DNA of 16,521 nt, taken from contig JALOQO010000017.1 of assembly GCA_025453305.1 (NCBI GenBank), positions 1-16,521 of the forward strand. The letters run 5' to 3'. The translations under genes were made by a program, and so were the position numbers. Origin of the DNA: Patescibacteria group bacterium. Lineage in GTDB: Bacteria; Patescibacteriota; Saccharimonadia; Saccharimonadales; CAIOMD01. This document shows positions 5,548-13,029 of this stretch, piece after piece. The notes below the pieces were generated by a model. That model searched no databases. It had not been told where the DNA came from and worked only from the letters and a program-made list of their open reading frames with translations. Each line of letters starts with the position of its first letter. The first letter of the stretch is position 1.

Positions 5548-5556
5548 ATTATAGCA
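5548..5556 (-). promoter_or_regulatory. Extended -10 promoter of tRNA-Ser(GCU)
   Basis: On the minus strand TGC-TATAAT (5556-5548) gives a transcript starting about 20 bases before the tRNA. A second possible extended -10, TGA-TATAAA (5536-5528), lies closer. Between here and 5778 I see only AT-rich sequence with no gene. Confidence 0.5.
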
Positions 5557-5778
5557 CCTTTCAACAAATTAGAATACACAATTTTGTTATTCACTATATA
5601 CGAAATAATTAACACATCTAGTTACACTCAACCCTAAATCCCTCACTCAATACTGTCCTCTGTAAACCGTTCACCGTCAGCTTATAATCTTATATATAAT
5701 ATCCCCAAATGATATACGAAACACTATCTACTGTCTCCGAAACCTCCCATTACCCAGTTCCCATACCCCAAGCCCCAA

Positions 5779-6450
5779 CTACGGTGTTCTAGCAAAGGCT
5801 AAAACTTCTACATTTGTTGCTCCGGCATCCAATAATAATGCGCTGCAGGCTTCTATTGTTGAACCCGTAGTAACAACATCGTCTATTAGTAAAATATCGG
5901 CACCTTTAATAATATCGCTATATATAACCGTGTAAGCACCTTTAACTTGTTCCTGTCTTTGCGACCGACTAGCCCCAACTTGTATAGTGTTTTTAGTTTT
6001 TAAAAGCAAACTGTATGATTTCCAGTTTCTTAATTTTGCAAACTCTTGAGCTAATAATTTTGAGTGATCAAAACCTCTTTGCCTTATATGTTTACTCATG
6101 GTTGGCACATATGTAACAAGTGGGGGATTGGGTTTATATATGTAGTAGTCATTCAGCAATTGAGCAATATTTTTGGCACCAGCTCTTTTTGATAAAAATT
6201 TATAGTCGTGAATTGTCCTAATTACTAGATCTTTATATTCTGCATATATATAAATAGCTTTTGGTTTATGTATTGAACTGTGTTTAAAGCAGGGAGAATG
6301 ATTTTTGGTAGCTTTTTGGCAAACATAACAAATGCTTGGCAATGGTTTAATATCTTGTGAACAACCCGGGCAAATAACAAAACCCGCCAGATAGCAACCG
6401 ACACAATGATGCGGAGCAATAGCAGATAATATTTGGTCTAAAATGCTAAT
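5779..6450 (-). CDS. comF: ComF-like phosphoribosyltransferase with N-terminal zinc finger; start codon uncertain
   Basis: Type I phosphoribosyltransferase-fold protein of the ComF/GntX family, linked to DNA uptake during competence; its exact reaction is not settled. The PRPP-binding loop LLIDDVVTTGST (about residues 177-188) is intact. Upstream are HIRQRGFDHS and QVGASRSQRQ, matching the conserved QRGFNQ and Q...R..N motifs of ComF. Upstream of the first usual start (TTG, 6342) the same frame keeps running and encodes the family's N-terminal zinc finger: HHCVGC, ICPGC, ICYVC and a later Cys, preceded by SILDQIL. There is no ATG, GTG or TTG in that extension before the stop at 6486-6484, so an ATT start (6450 or 6444), or a fault in the sequence, must be invoked. 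From 6450 the length is 223 residues, normal for ComF. A divergent promoter lies just beyond. Confidence 0.82.
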   Translation of the reverse strand: MSILDQILSAIAPHHCVGCYLAGFVICPGCSQDIKPLPSICYVCQKATKNHSPCFKHSSIHKPKAIYIYAEYKDLVIRTIHDYKFLSKRAGAKNIAQLLNDYYIYKPNPPLVTYVPTMSKHIRQRGFDHSKLLAQEFAKLRNWKSYSLLLKTKNTIQVGASRSQRQEQVKGAYTVIYSDIIKGADILLIDDVVTTGSTIEACSALLLDAGATNVEVLAFARTP

Positions 6451-6486
6451 GTTGTAGAAAATATGTTGTAAATCCGGTTTAGTTTA

Positions 6487-6515
6487 TTGATACTCTAGTT
6501 ATCCTAGTCTATAAT
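6487..6515 (+). promoter_or_regulatory. Promoter of the Hsp20 gene
   Basis: TTGATA (6487-6492), exactly 17 bp, TATAAT (6510-6515): a near-consensus vegetative promoter giving a leader of about 60 bases. No CIRCE element (the HrcA operator) is visible around it. Confidence 0.8.
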
Positions 6516-6582
6516 CTCATTTAAAGATAAAAAAGCAAACCGCTATAAATAAGCTGCAATTATTTAAACCTTGGAGGGTAAT

Positions 6583-7045
6583 ATGGCACGACGATCATCT
6601 GATGACGATTTATTAATGGAAGAGGAGTTAACCGCTGCATTTTTAGAGGGTGACGACATGAACGATGCCCAACCCGTTCAGCAACCAGCACCAGCTGACG
6701 ATGAGTGGGACGAGGGCGAAACAATCTTAGGCCAACTAGCCGTAGATGTTTACGAAACAAAAGAAAAGCTAGTTGTAAAAGCCCGTACTGCTGGTGTTAA
6801 CAAGAACGATTTAGATGTAAGCATAGCAGATAACACATTATCAATCCGCGGTACACTATCTGCGGGCAACGAAGAAGAGGTAGAAAACTACCACTTGCAA
6901 GAATGTTATTGGGGCGAGTAGAAGTCTAGTTTTGCCAGTACCGGTTAAAGAAGATGAAATACAAGCTAATCTTAAAGACGGCGTACTAACAATTAGCTTT
7001 ACCAAGGTACAACAAGATACTGTTAAGAAAATCCAAGTTCTTTAG
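6583..7045 (+). pseudogene. Small heat-shock protein (Hsp20/alpha-crystallin), frameshifted
   Basis: ATP-independent chaperone family that binds unfolding proteins. ATG at 6583 follows a good ribosome binding site, GGAGGG (6573-6578). Residues 1-45 are acidic and variable; the alpha-crystallin domain starts near LGQLAVDVYET and runs to NYHLQECYWGE (residue 112), where TAG (6919-6921) stops it. The family continues WGEFSRSLVLP at this point. In the +1 frame from 6917 the sequence reads SRSLVLPVPVKEDE, ANLKDGVLTISF and a final KKIQVL to TAG at 7045. So the second half of the domain, including the A-x-x-x-x-G-V-L motif, is present but out of frame. Loss of five bases between two AGT triplets would explain it. 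Either a recent pseudogene, an assembly error, or a recoding site. Confidence 0.85.
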
Positions 7046-7065
7046 TAATTTTTATTTACTGATAT

Positions 7066-7096
7066 AAAAAACCCCCTAAAAATAGGGGAGTTTTTT
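7066..7096. terminator. Bidirectional terminator between Hsp20 and the pilin operon
   Basis: CCCCTA, loop AAAA, TAGGGG with A6 on the left and T6 on the right. It ends the Hsp20 transcript on the plus strand and the pilin operon, whose last stop is at 7107, on the minus strand. Confidence 0.85.
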
Positions 7097-7106
7097 ATAA
7101 GTTATA

Positions 7107-7538
7107 CTAGTTTAAAAACATACTTCCCGACTGAGTAGTAAGATCACCTACAGTACCCAGTACAAATTTTACAATTATTTGCGCCAAGGCTACTATAATA
7201 AGACCAATAATTGCATACAGTATTGTGTTTTTAGCGCTACCAACCTTGGTGGTATCGCCACCGCTGGTAATGTACCTAAATCCACCGTAGATTATCATAA
7301 TCACCGATATTACGCCTACTATCCAAGAAAATATATTAATAACCGTTTCTACTAGACTGTTAACAGCAGCTGCATTCTGTTCTTCGCTTGTATCGCAACC
7401 CTCGTCACTTCCAAATTCTAGATTTGCTCCTTCACACAATTGATCATTGATATTTGGTGCTGCACTAACTGTTAATGCTGGGATGAAAGCTACTGCAAGC
7501 AAAAACACCCCGGCTATCATTAGTTTTAAACTTTTCAT
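7107..7538 (-). CDS. T4SS pilin-like protein 6 (VirB2/TrbC type)
   Basis: A 143-residue precursor: signal peptide (MKSLKLMIAGVFLLAVAFIP...VSAAP, cleavage about residue 27), a short outer segment with two cysteines (QLCEG and EGCDT), and two hydrophobic helices. The core (about residues 73-130) reads VIMIIYGGFRYITSGGD, a polar turn with TKVGSAK, then ILYAIIGLIIVALAQIIVKF. This is the pattern of the VirB2-like pilins of CPR bacteria (Pfam T4SS_pilin, named from memory). Ribosome binding site AAAGGAA lies eight bases before ATG 7538. It is the last of six paralogs and is separated from the others by 104 bp holding TTTACA-18-TAATAA, so it may also have its own promoter. Confidence 0.88.
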   Translation of the reverse strand: MKSLKLMIAGVFLLAVAFIPALTVSAAPNINDQLCEGANLEFGSDEGCDTSEEQNAAAVNSLVETVINIFSWIVGVISVIMIIYGGFRYITSGGDTTKVGSAKNTILYAIIGLIIVALAQIIVKFVLGTVGDLTTQSGSMFLN

Positions 7539-7642
7539 ATAAATATTCCTTTATTACTGTTTTTGATTATAGTTAATTATTACCACAAAAAGCTAATGCT
7601 TGTAAATAGAATTCAAATACTTAATTAATATTATCGCCTCGA

Positions 7643-8020
7643 TTACCCCACTCTATTGATTACAAACCATACAATAGACTGCGCAAGAACAACAATAATT
7701 AAACCAATAATCGCATACAAAATTGTATCTTTGGCGGTTTTTGTTTTGCTAGAATCTCCGCCTGAAGTTACATACTTAAAACCACCAACCATAATCATTA
7801 TTACCGAAGCTATACCAATTAACCACGAAAAAAAATCAATTATTGTACCAACAATATTATTTAATTTATTTTCTGGATCTGCCTCTCCGGGGCACACACC
7901 AGACGGGCATGTAGCTCTTATACCATCTTCAATTTGTGCACTAGCAAAGTTACCGAATGCTGTAAATGACAAGACAAAACAAAAAACTGTTGCCAAAAAA
8001 GTTATTGTTAATAATTTCAT
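7643..8020 (-). CDS. T4SS pilin-like protein 5 (VirB2/TrbC type)
   Basis: A 125-residue precursor with a signal peptide ending near NFASAQ, an outer segment with the cysteine pair ATCPSGVC, and a core VIMIMVGGFKYVTSGGD, turn KTKTAKD, then ILYAIIGLIIVVLAQSIVWF. It is the closest of the six to pilin 6, with almost the same helices. ATG at 8020 has a good ribosome binding site (AGGAG, 8033-8029) and starts 14 bases after the stop of the preceding gene. As a VirB2-like subunit it would polymerise into, or cap, a surface pilus; that role is inferred from the family. Confidence 0.88.
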   Translation of the reverse strand: MKLLTITFLATVFCFVLSFTAFGNFASAQIEDGIRATCPSGVCPGEADPENKLNNIVGTIIDFFSWLIGIASVIMIMVGGFKYVTSGGDSSKTKTAKDTILYAIIGLIIVVLAQSIVWFVINRVG

Positions 8021-8034
8021 TATTTATGCTCCTA

Positions 8035-8451
8035 TTATTTAAATTGGTTTATAAAGAACAATACGATATACCTACTTAGCACTATGACAATCACTCCAAT
8101 TAACGCATAGATTATCATTTTACGGCCATCTGCTGCCTTTTCTGACGATCCAGCACTTTTTATATACCTAAAACCGCCCCACATAATATATAAAACCGCC
8201 AATATTCCAGCAATATATGCTAAGAGGTCAATTATTCTTTTAATTATATCTAGGACAACATTGTCTGAATTTTCGGTGTTTTCTGAACCCTGTCTCCAGC
8301 CTATGCAAAGTGAGCTATTTTTATTTTTAGACTGGCTACAAATTGCATCTAAATCGTCTACCGCTTTACCCTCTGCCACTAAAACAGCACTAGGAGCAAT
8401 AAAGGTAAGCCAAAATAATAAAATATATAATGATAATACTGCTTGTTTCAT
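8035..8451 (-). CDS. T4SS pilin-like protein 4 (VirB2/TrbC type)
   Basis: A 138-residue precursor: signal peptide (LYILLFWLTFIAPSAVLVAEG), an outer segment of about 45 residues with two cysteines (AICSQ and SLCIG), and a core with AVLYIMWGGFRYIKSAG, turn SEKAADGRK, then IIYALIGVIVIVLSRYIVLFF. The ATG (8451-8449) overlaps the TGA stop of the upstream gene as ATGA, with TAGGAC upstream as a weak ribosome binding site, so translation is coupled. The outer segment is more charged than in pilins 5 and 6. Confidence 0.85.
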   Translation of the reverse strand: MKQAVLSLYILLFWLTFIAPSAVLVAEGKAVDDLDAICSQSKNKNSSLCIGWRQGSENTENSDNVVLDIIKRIIDLLAYIAGILAVLYIMWGGFRYIKSAGSSEKAADGRKMIIYALIGVIVIVLSRYIVLFFINQFK

Positions 8452-8723
8452 TTTGTCCTATCTATTACAAACCTTACAATGGTCCAGGCAAAGCTAGCAA
8501 CTATAAGCCCAACAACCACATATATAATATTTCGCCGAGCGCTAGCTACTTTTTCTGGGTTACCGCTAGACAATATTAATTGTACGCCAGCCCAGGTTAC
8601 CATTAATACGCCAATAGCGCCTAGCACAGCGAATACTAAATTTACAATATCAGATAATGAATTGCTTGGATTAGGCAAATAAGTCGGTTTGAGCAGTTGC
8701 GCTATATATAAAAATGCTTTCAT
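8448..8723 (-). CDS. T4SS pilin-like protein 3, short form without cysteines
   Basis: At 91 residues the shortest member. It has no clear cleavable signal peptide and no outer cysteine pair: a short N-terminus (MKAFLYIAQLLKPTYLPNPS) leads straight to the two helices, GVLMVTWAGVQLILSSGN, turn PEKVASARRN, and IIYVVVGLIVASFAWTIVRF. The NPEKVxSAR turn is typical of pilins from Gram-positive and CPR conjugation systems. Its ATG overlaps the TGA of the preceding gene (ATGA at 8723-8720), and its own TGA overlaps the next ATG. It may be the main pilin or an inner-membrane partner; the sequence does not decide. Confidence 0.85.
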   Translation of the reverse strand: MKAFLYIAQLLKPTYLPNPSNSLSDIVNLVFAVLGAIGVLMVTWAGVQLILSSGNPEKVASARRNIIYVVVGLIVASFAWTIVRFVIDRTK

Positions 8724-9166
8724 GAATTAAACCTTGTAGCAATAAAACCTACCAGTTGAGAGGCAAATACTGCAATTACTAAACCAACAATGGCGTTAAA
8801 AATTGTAGTTCTAGCGGCAGCAATTTTGTTAGAATCACCGGTTGATGTTAAAAATCTAAAAGAACCATAAATTATCATTATCACCGCCAAAAAACCGGCA
8901 CCAAACATAAGAATATCAAATACCCCCATAAGTATTAACACCGTTAATGTACCGGCATTTACGCCACCATTAGAAGTATCTGTATTAATAGTGCAATCGG
9001 GGTTCATGGGTAGATATTCGTACCATACCGGAATGCTAAAAAAGCCATTAGATCTTCTGTTTTCGCACCCTAACTGGTTAGACGCATAGGCTGGGCTAGC
9101 AAAAATAAACATCATAAGCATAAGCAAAGATAAAACTAATGGGATTGATTTATAACTGAAAACCAC
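8720..9166 (-). CDS. T4SS pilin-like protein 2 (VirB2/TrbC type), GTG start
   Basis: A 148-residue precursor. GTG at 9166-9164 is chosen because GGAGGTGT (9180-9173) lies nine bases upstream and the codon overlaps the TAG stop of the preceding gene (TAGTG). A further upstream GTG at 9193 would place the ribosome binding site inside the gene. The signal peptide (SIPLVLSLLMLMMFIFASPAYA) is followed by an outer segment of about 45 residues with two cysteines (LGCEN and PDCTI), then a hydrophobic stretch and the core VIMIIYGSFRFLTSTGD, turn KIAAARTT, IFNAIVGLVIAVFASQLVGF. Confidence 0.85.
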   Translation of the reverse strand: MVFSYKSIPLVLSLLMLMMFIFASPAYASNQLGCENRRSNGFFSIPVWYEYLPMNPDCTINTDTSNGGVNAGTLTVLILMGVFDILMFGAGFLAVIMIIYGSFRFLTSTGDSNKIAAARTTIFNAIVGLVIAVFASQLVGFIATRFNS

Positions 9167-9735
9167 TAGAACACACCTCCGGGCACCAGCCACTGTAAAA
9201 ACGCATATAAAAAGAAGTAAGTCAAAAGTCCTATTACAACATTACCAATTTGTTCTTTTGCCGCCTTAACACCACCAGCATCATCTCTGGCTAATATATA
9301 TCTAACACCAGCATATGCAACCATAACCGTAGACCCGGCCACAATTAAAACCGTTAGCCAGTTCATAAAAAATTGTATCCACAGTATTATTGGGTGATCT
9401 CCGTCTAAGTCACCCCTATAGACACCGATCTGATTCGTAGGCGGAGCAAGTGGATTAGTAGATTCAGCATCTATAACGGGTCTTGTTCCGTCATAACTTC
9501 CGCTATTATCTTTAACAACTTTCTCTGCACATTTTCTCTGATCAACTAACTTAGTTTCTTTCCTAAAACATGCTTCTACCTGTGCAATACACTGGCTAGA
9601 CCTACTATCCGTTGGGCAACCATATTCACCGGCAGCCGTAGCATTGTTGTTAAACCCAAAAAATAACGAATATACAACAACGATTACAACAAAAGTGTAG
9701 GTTAGGCTTAAATTGTTACGGTTTATGATTTTCAT
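9166..9735 (-). CDS. T4SS pilin-like protein 1, largest paralog with four cysteines
   Basis: First gene of the pilin operon, 189 residues from the ATG at 9735; a TTG at 9768 would add 11 residues, and neither has a ribosome binding site. Signal peptide (LTYTFVVIVVVYSLFFGF), then an outer domain of about 90 residues with four cysteines (YGCPTDSRSSQC, EACFRK, RKCAEK). The two-helix core is the most diverged: VMVAYAGVRYILARDD, turn GGVKAAKEQ, then VIGLLTYFFLYAFLQWLV. The usual GGD turn is replaced by RDDAGG. Its TAG stop overlaps the next GTG start. The larger outer domain makes a tip or minor subunit conceivable; this is speculation. Confidence 0.82.
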   Translation of the reverse strand: MKIINRNNLSLTYTFVVIVVVYSLFFGFNNNATAAGEYGCPTDSRSSQCIAQVEACFRKETKLVDQRKCAEKVVKDNSGSYDGTRPVIDAESTNPLAPPTNQIGVYRGDLDGDHPIILWIQFFMNWLTVLIVAGSTVMVAYAGVRYILARDDAGGVKAAKEQIGNVVIGLLTYFFLYAFLQWLVPGGVF

Positions 9736-9768
9736 ATTTAATTGTTGTTTGATAGTATTTAATAACAA

Positions 9769-9941
9769 AAAGCTTACGATTACAACCTTAATAACATTTT
9801 ATTCTTATCCTAACCCACTGTTTTCAATCTTTCTTTTGCATATTATTTATAATTATAATAGTCCTCAATCCTTAAGGTTAAATATATTACCAAATCAAAG
9901 TAGAATATTTATTCAACTTATGGTTAAATTTATTTATTAAT
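9769..9941. promoter_or_regulatory. Divergent control region between the pilin operon and the VirB6 arm
   Basis: AT-rich 170-bp gap between two divergent T4SS transcripts. Toward the plus strand, TATAAT (9854-9859) would give a leader of about 75 bases, but its -35 is poor. Toward the minus strand, TTGAGG (9868-9863), 17 bp, TAATAT (9845-9840) fits a promoter. The two overlap around the palindromic TTATAATTATAA, so the arms could be controlled together. A 6-codon open frame, ATG GTT AAA TTT ATT TAT TAA (9920-9940), ends one base before the VirB6 start. Confidence 0.45.
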
Positions 9942-12803
9942 ATGGCATTGCGCAAAAGAAAAATATCATTATACTTTTTTTCTCTACTAATAATTAGTAG
10001 CTTGGTATTTGGTATTTTACAGAACACGGTGTTTGCTTACCAACTATCAGCATTGGGTGTAGATGACAGAATAAAAGTTAGAAACTTAGCAATAATATTT
10101 GAGAAGTGTTATTCCCTTTCAGGTTATGACGATAGGGTGTCCCAAGAAGAGGTAAATAACGGGCGCTGGCTAGCAAGCGGCACCGGGTCGGATCATATAG
10201 TAGCGGCCGGCATACTAGTTGATTCAGTAGATGGAATAGTTGACTGCGCCGGAGATGATGCAAATTGGATGCAGCAATTTATGACCCTGGCCTCATACGG
10301 CTCGCTGGCTCAAGCATTCAATGACCTTTCTAAAACAAAAGCCCCAGGAGACACCGATCCGCTTGGATATTTAAAACCAATGAATGAAATAAAAACAGTC
10401 TTAAACGGAAGATTTGGCTACGATATATGGACACTAGGCAGCCAGGACTATCTGACTTATAGAAGTAACTTTTTAGATTGGGAGAACACATGTCAGGCAC
10501 AGCCGGTAACCCAAAGATCGAATGTTGGTATTTATGGCGAAATATGGGTTGTAAGAAACAATCAAGTAGAAAAGCAGCTGTATTCATACCAAGACAATAA
10601 TGTATATAACCGAATTGGTGAAGAAAAATTCGGCCGTAATAACGATACTATTGATCATGTTAAATGCTCCGAGCTATTGGGATACTTAGCTACTAAGTCC
10701 CATGCTGACGCATATTTGGCTTCCCTTGCCACACTACCCAGTGCACCACCCGTCGCAACACCCGGCGGCGCAGCGGATCCATCTAGTGGTGTATCCGACG
10801 GTGATGGCTCATGTGAAGCGTCAATGGCTCTTGGCTGGATTGTATGTGCCATAGGCGAGGGCTTATCTCATGTCACCCGTTTGATAGATGGTACTATGTA
10901 TGATTTATTATATATTAACACCGAGGAATGGAACGAAGACAGTGGAGTATATGTTTTCTGGGGTGTGTTTAGAACACTTGCAACTACATTATTGGTAGTA
11001 ATTGCTTTGGTTGCCATTGCTAGTCAGATATTTAATTTTAATTTTTTAAGTGCCTATACAGTTAAAAAGGTTTTACCTAAAATAATTATTGCAGCAATAG
11101 CTATACAGTTAAGCTTCTTTTTAGCTAAAATTGCGGTGGACATATCAAATACAATAGGTTACAGTATCCAATCTTTAATGTCGGCACCTTTTGAAAGGTT
11201 CATTGATACATCTGCTTCTCCTGATGGTTGGATAAGTTTTCAAAATATAATGAGCCTTTGGGCCGACAATACACCCGCCATACAGCAACAAGCAGGTGCA
11301 GCTGCTGCAATTACCGCTACCGGTCTAGCCGGGTTATTTGTTGCCGCACCGGCTTTAATAGCACTAGGTGGAGGAATTATTGGAAGCGCCACCGCTGGCC
11401 CTTTTGCGGTAGTGATGTTAATAATAGCCACACTTGTACCTGCGGTAATCGCACTTATAATAGCTTATGCGACACTAGTTTTAAGAGTTGCGATTATAAT
11501 CGGCCTTATTGCAGTTTTACCACTGGCGATAATTGCCTGGATACTGCCCAATACAGAAAAATGGTGGAAACAGTGGTGGGGCATGTTTTTTGCAGCCTTA
11601 ATAATGTTCCCAGTAATTATTGCTACTTTAACTTTTGGTAAATTGGTTGCAGTAATGTTTGCAATAAACAACAGCGGTGGCCTAAGACCAATTATTACCC
11701 TTTTTGCAATAATAATTGCATATTTTTTGCCTTATTTCTTAATTTTTAAAATGATTAAATTTAGCGGTGGTGCATTGGGCAAATTACAAGGTGTAATAGA
11801 TAATACTAAATCAAAAATCAGTGGTAACGAGGGTCTTAAAACCTGGCGCCAAAGAAAGAAAGAATCCGCTAAATACTATTCGGATGAGCGAGCACGGTCA
11901 GCTGCTTTGGGAGCTCAAGGTTATCTAGACGATAAAGATAATAAAAATAAAAGATTTCGACGAGCTTGGAATAGGCGAGTGCTTAGCAATGCTCAATCTC
12001 GACTGGGTAATTCTGGATATTACGGGGAACTACAGGAAGCCGAAATGGCTAAAATTTTAGATAAAGCCAAGTCTGACGCAGAAGGACAATATACTAGAGC
12101 AGAGGCTTCTGTAGGTCAAAATAATCATAAGAAATTTAATGCCTGGGCATTAACCGGCTTAGATGAAAATGGGGAAAAAAAGGATACATTTATCGACGAA
12201 GATACTAATGCAGAAATAAAGTGGAGCGAAGAACTACAAGCCGCAGCCGTACCAAAAGGTCTTATGTTTAAACACAATGATCAAGTTAAAAAAGTTATAG
12301 CTGAGGGTAAAAATAGAAATGACGGTACTGGTGCGGTTATTCGGCGCTTTGCTCAAGATAATCAAAGCAAGCTAGACGAACTAATGCCCTCTTTGACTAG
12401 GGGTAGATACGGCTTAGAAGAAAAGAAAGATAAGGGTGTTGTAGTGAAAGACAAACAAGGTAAACCAATTATAGTAATGTCTGGTTCTACGGAGAAATCC
12501 TTTGGTTCTATTGGTAAAATTAACGCAAGTTCGGATGAGTTTAAGGAAATGACAGATGCTCATGTAAAGGGCTTGACAAACGACGCAACAAAACAAAGAG
12601 CACTGGATATAATAAACTCTGTTACGATACCCGGAACAGCCTCTAACGACCTAGATGATTACGAAAAAGCGTTAAGAGAAATTGACGAAAATTTAATAGA
12701 CAAGGGTACAATAGCTATGGTAAAAGTATCAGACGGCAATTTGAAATTAGGTTTTGATCCCACTGGTAAAATTATTGCGGTCAAAACAGACCTAGCCCCT
12801 TAG
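9942..12803 (+). CDS. VirB6/TrbL-like polytopic T4SS channel protein
   Basis: A 953-residue protein. The signal peptide (about 1-32) is followed by a large outer domain (33-335) with cysteines at about 56, 101, 184, 242, 291 and 302. Hydrophobic segments lie at about 337-361, 375-402, 452-480, 486-510, 512-534, 547-573 and 583-604. The Ala/Gly-rich loop-helix QQQAGAAAAITATGLAGLF, and the WWKQWWGMFF before a helix, fit the VirB6/TrbL inner-membrane channel family. The last 340 residues (from KTWRQRKKES) are highly charged and soluble, probably cytoplasmic and partly coiled. Typical VirB6 proteins have about 300 residues, so both the outer domain and the tail are extensions. No ribosome binding site precedes ATG 9942. 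The order VirB6-PrgI-VirB4 supports the call. Confidence 0.85.
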   Translation: MALRKRKISLYFFSLLIISSLVFGILQNTVFAYQLSALGVDDRIKVRNLAIIFEKCYSLSGYDDRVSQEEVNNGRWLASGTGSDHIVAAGILVDSVDGIVDCAGDDANWMQQFMTLASYGSLAQAFNDLSKTKAPGDTDPLGYLKPMNEIKTVLNGRFGYDIWTLGSQDYLTYRSNFLDWENTCQAQPVTQRSNVGIYGEIWVVRNNQVEKQLYSYQDNNVYNRIGEEKFGRNNDTIDHVKCSELLGYLATKSHADAYLASLATLPSAPPVATPGGAADPSSGVSDGDGSCEASMALGWIVCAIGEGLSHVTRLIDGTMYDLLYINTEEWNEDSGVYVFWGVFRTLATTLLVVIALVAIASQIFNFNFLSAYTVKKVLPKIIIAAIAIQLSFFLAKIAVDISNTIGYSIQSLMSAPFERFIDTSASPDGWISFQNIMSLWADNTPAIQQQAGAAAAITATGLAGLFVAAPALIALGGGIIGSATAGPFAVVMLIIATLVPAVIALIIAYATLVLRVAIIIGLIAVLPLAIIAWILPNTEKWWKQWWGMFFAALIMFPVIIATLTFGKLVAVMFAINNSGGLRPIITLFAIIIAYFLPYFLIFKMIKFSGGALGKLQGVIDNTKSKISGNEGLKTWRQRKKESAKYYSDERARSAALGAQGYLDDKDNKNKRFRRAWNRRVLSNAQSRLGNSGYYGELQEAEMAKILDKAKSDAEGQYTRAEASVGQNNHKKFNAWALTGLDENGEKKDTFIDEDTNAEIKWSEELQAAAVPKGLMFKHNDQVKKVIAEGKNRNDGTGAVIRRFAQDNQSKLDELMPSLTRGRYGLEEKKDKGVVVKDKQGKPIIVMSGSTEKSFGSIGKINASSDEFKEMTDAHVKGLTNDATKQRALDIINSVTIPGTASNDLDDYEKALREIDENLIDKGTIAMVKVSDGNLKLGFDPTGKIIAVKTDLAP

Positions 12804-13029
12804 GTCAAAACAAACCCAGACCCTAATGACGAGAGCTAGCTTATTATAAATAAGTCGTAACCACCCCGAAATAGCCAGTACCATCAGGTGCGGGTGGTGG
12901 TCACAGCGAAACAGTAGATCCAAGCGGTTTGTGGACTCTGGGCCCTTAAACAATCTTCCGATATAGTTAATAACGGTTAGTGTGTGTATAATCTGCTACA
13001 ATATAAGCATAATCAGAAAATAAAATACC
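12804..13029 (+). promoter_or_regulatory. Intergenic gap with a stem-loop and a promoter for the PrgI gene
   Basis: ACCACCCCG (12860-12868) pairs with CGGGTGGT (12891-12898) with one bulged C. It has no T tract, so it is not a standard terminator. Farther on, an extended -10, TGC-TACAAT (12994-13002), would start a transcript about 20 bases before the PrgI ATG; a second box, TATAAT (12987-12992), lies just upstream. Neither has a strong -35. No ribosome binding site precedes ATG 13030. Confidence 0.5.

Noticed and set aside
6450..6530. CIRCE operator for heat-shock control near the Hsp20 promoter
   Set aside because: The nine-base inverted repeat of CIRCE is not present in any close form.
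7656..8042. Plus-strand frame opposite pilin 5
   Set aside because: The minus strand has signal peptide, ribosome binding site and family motif; the plus frame is its antisense.
8448..8723. Recoded UGA as glycine (Gracilibacteria-type code)
   Set aside because: UGA ends several genes exactly where the next begins (ATGA) and ends the recombinase, and no conserved glycine is encoded by TGA.
11228..11641. 137-codon plus-strand frame inside the VirB6-like gene
   Set aside because: Rich in Cys, Thr, Ser and Arg with no domain sense; it is the shifted reading of the hydrophobic helices of the real protein.
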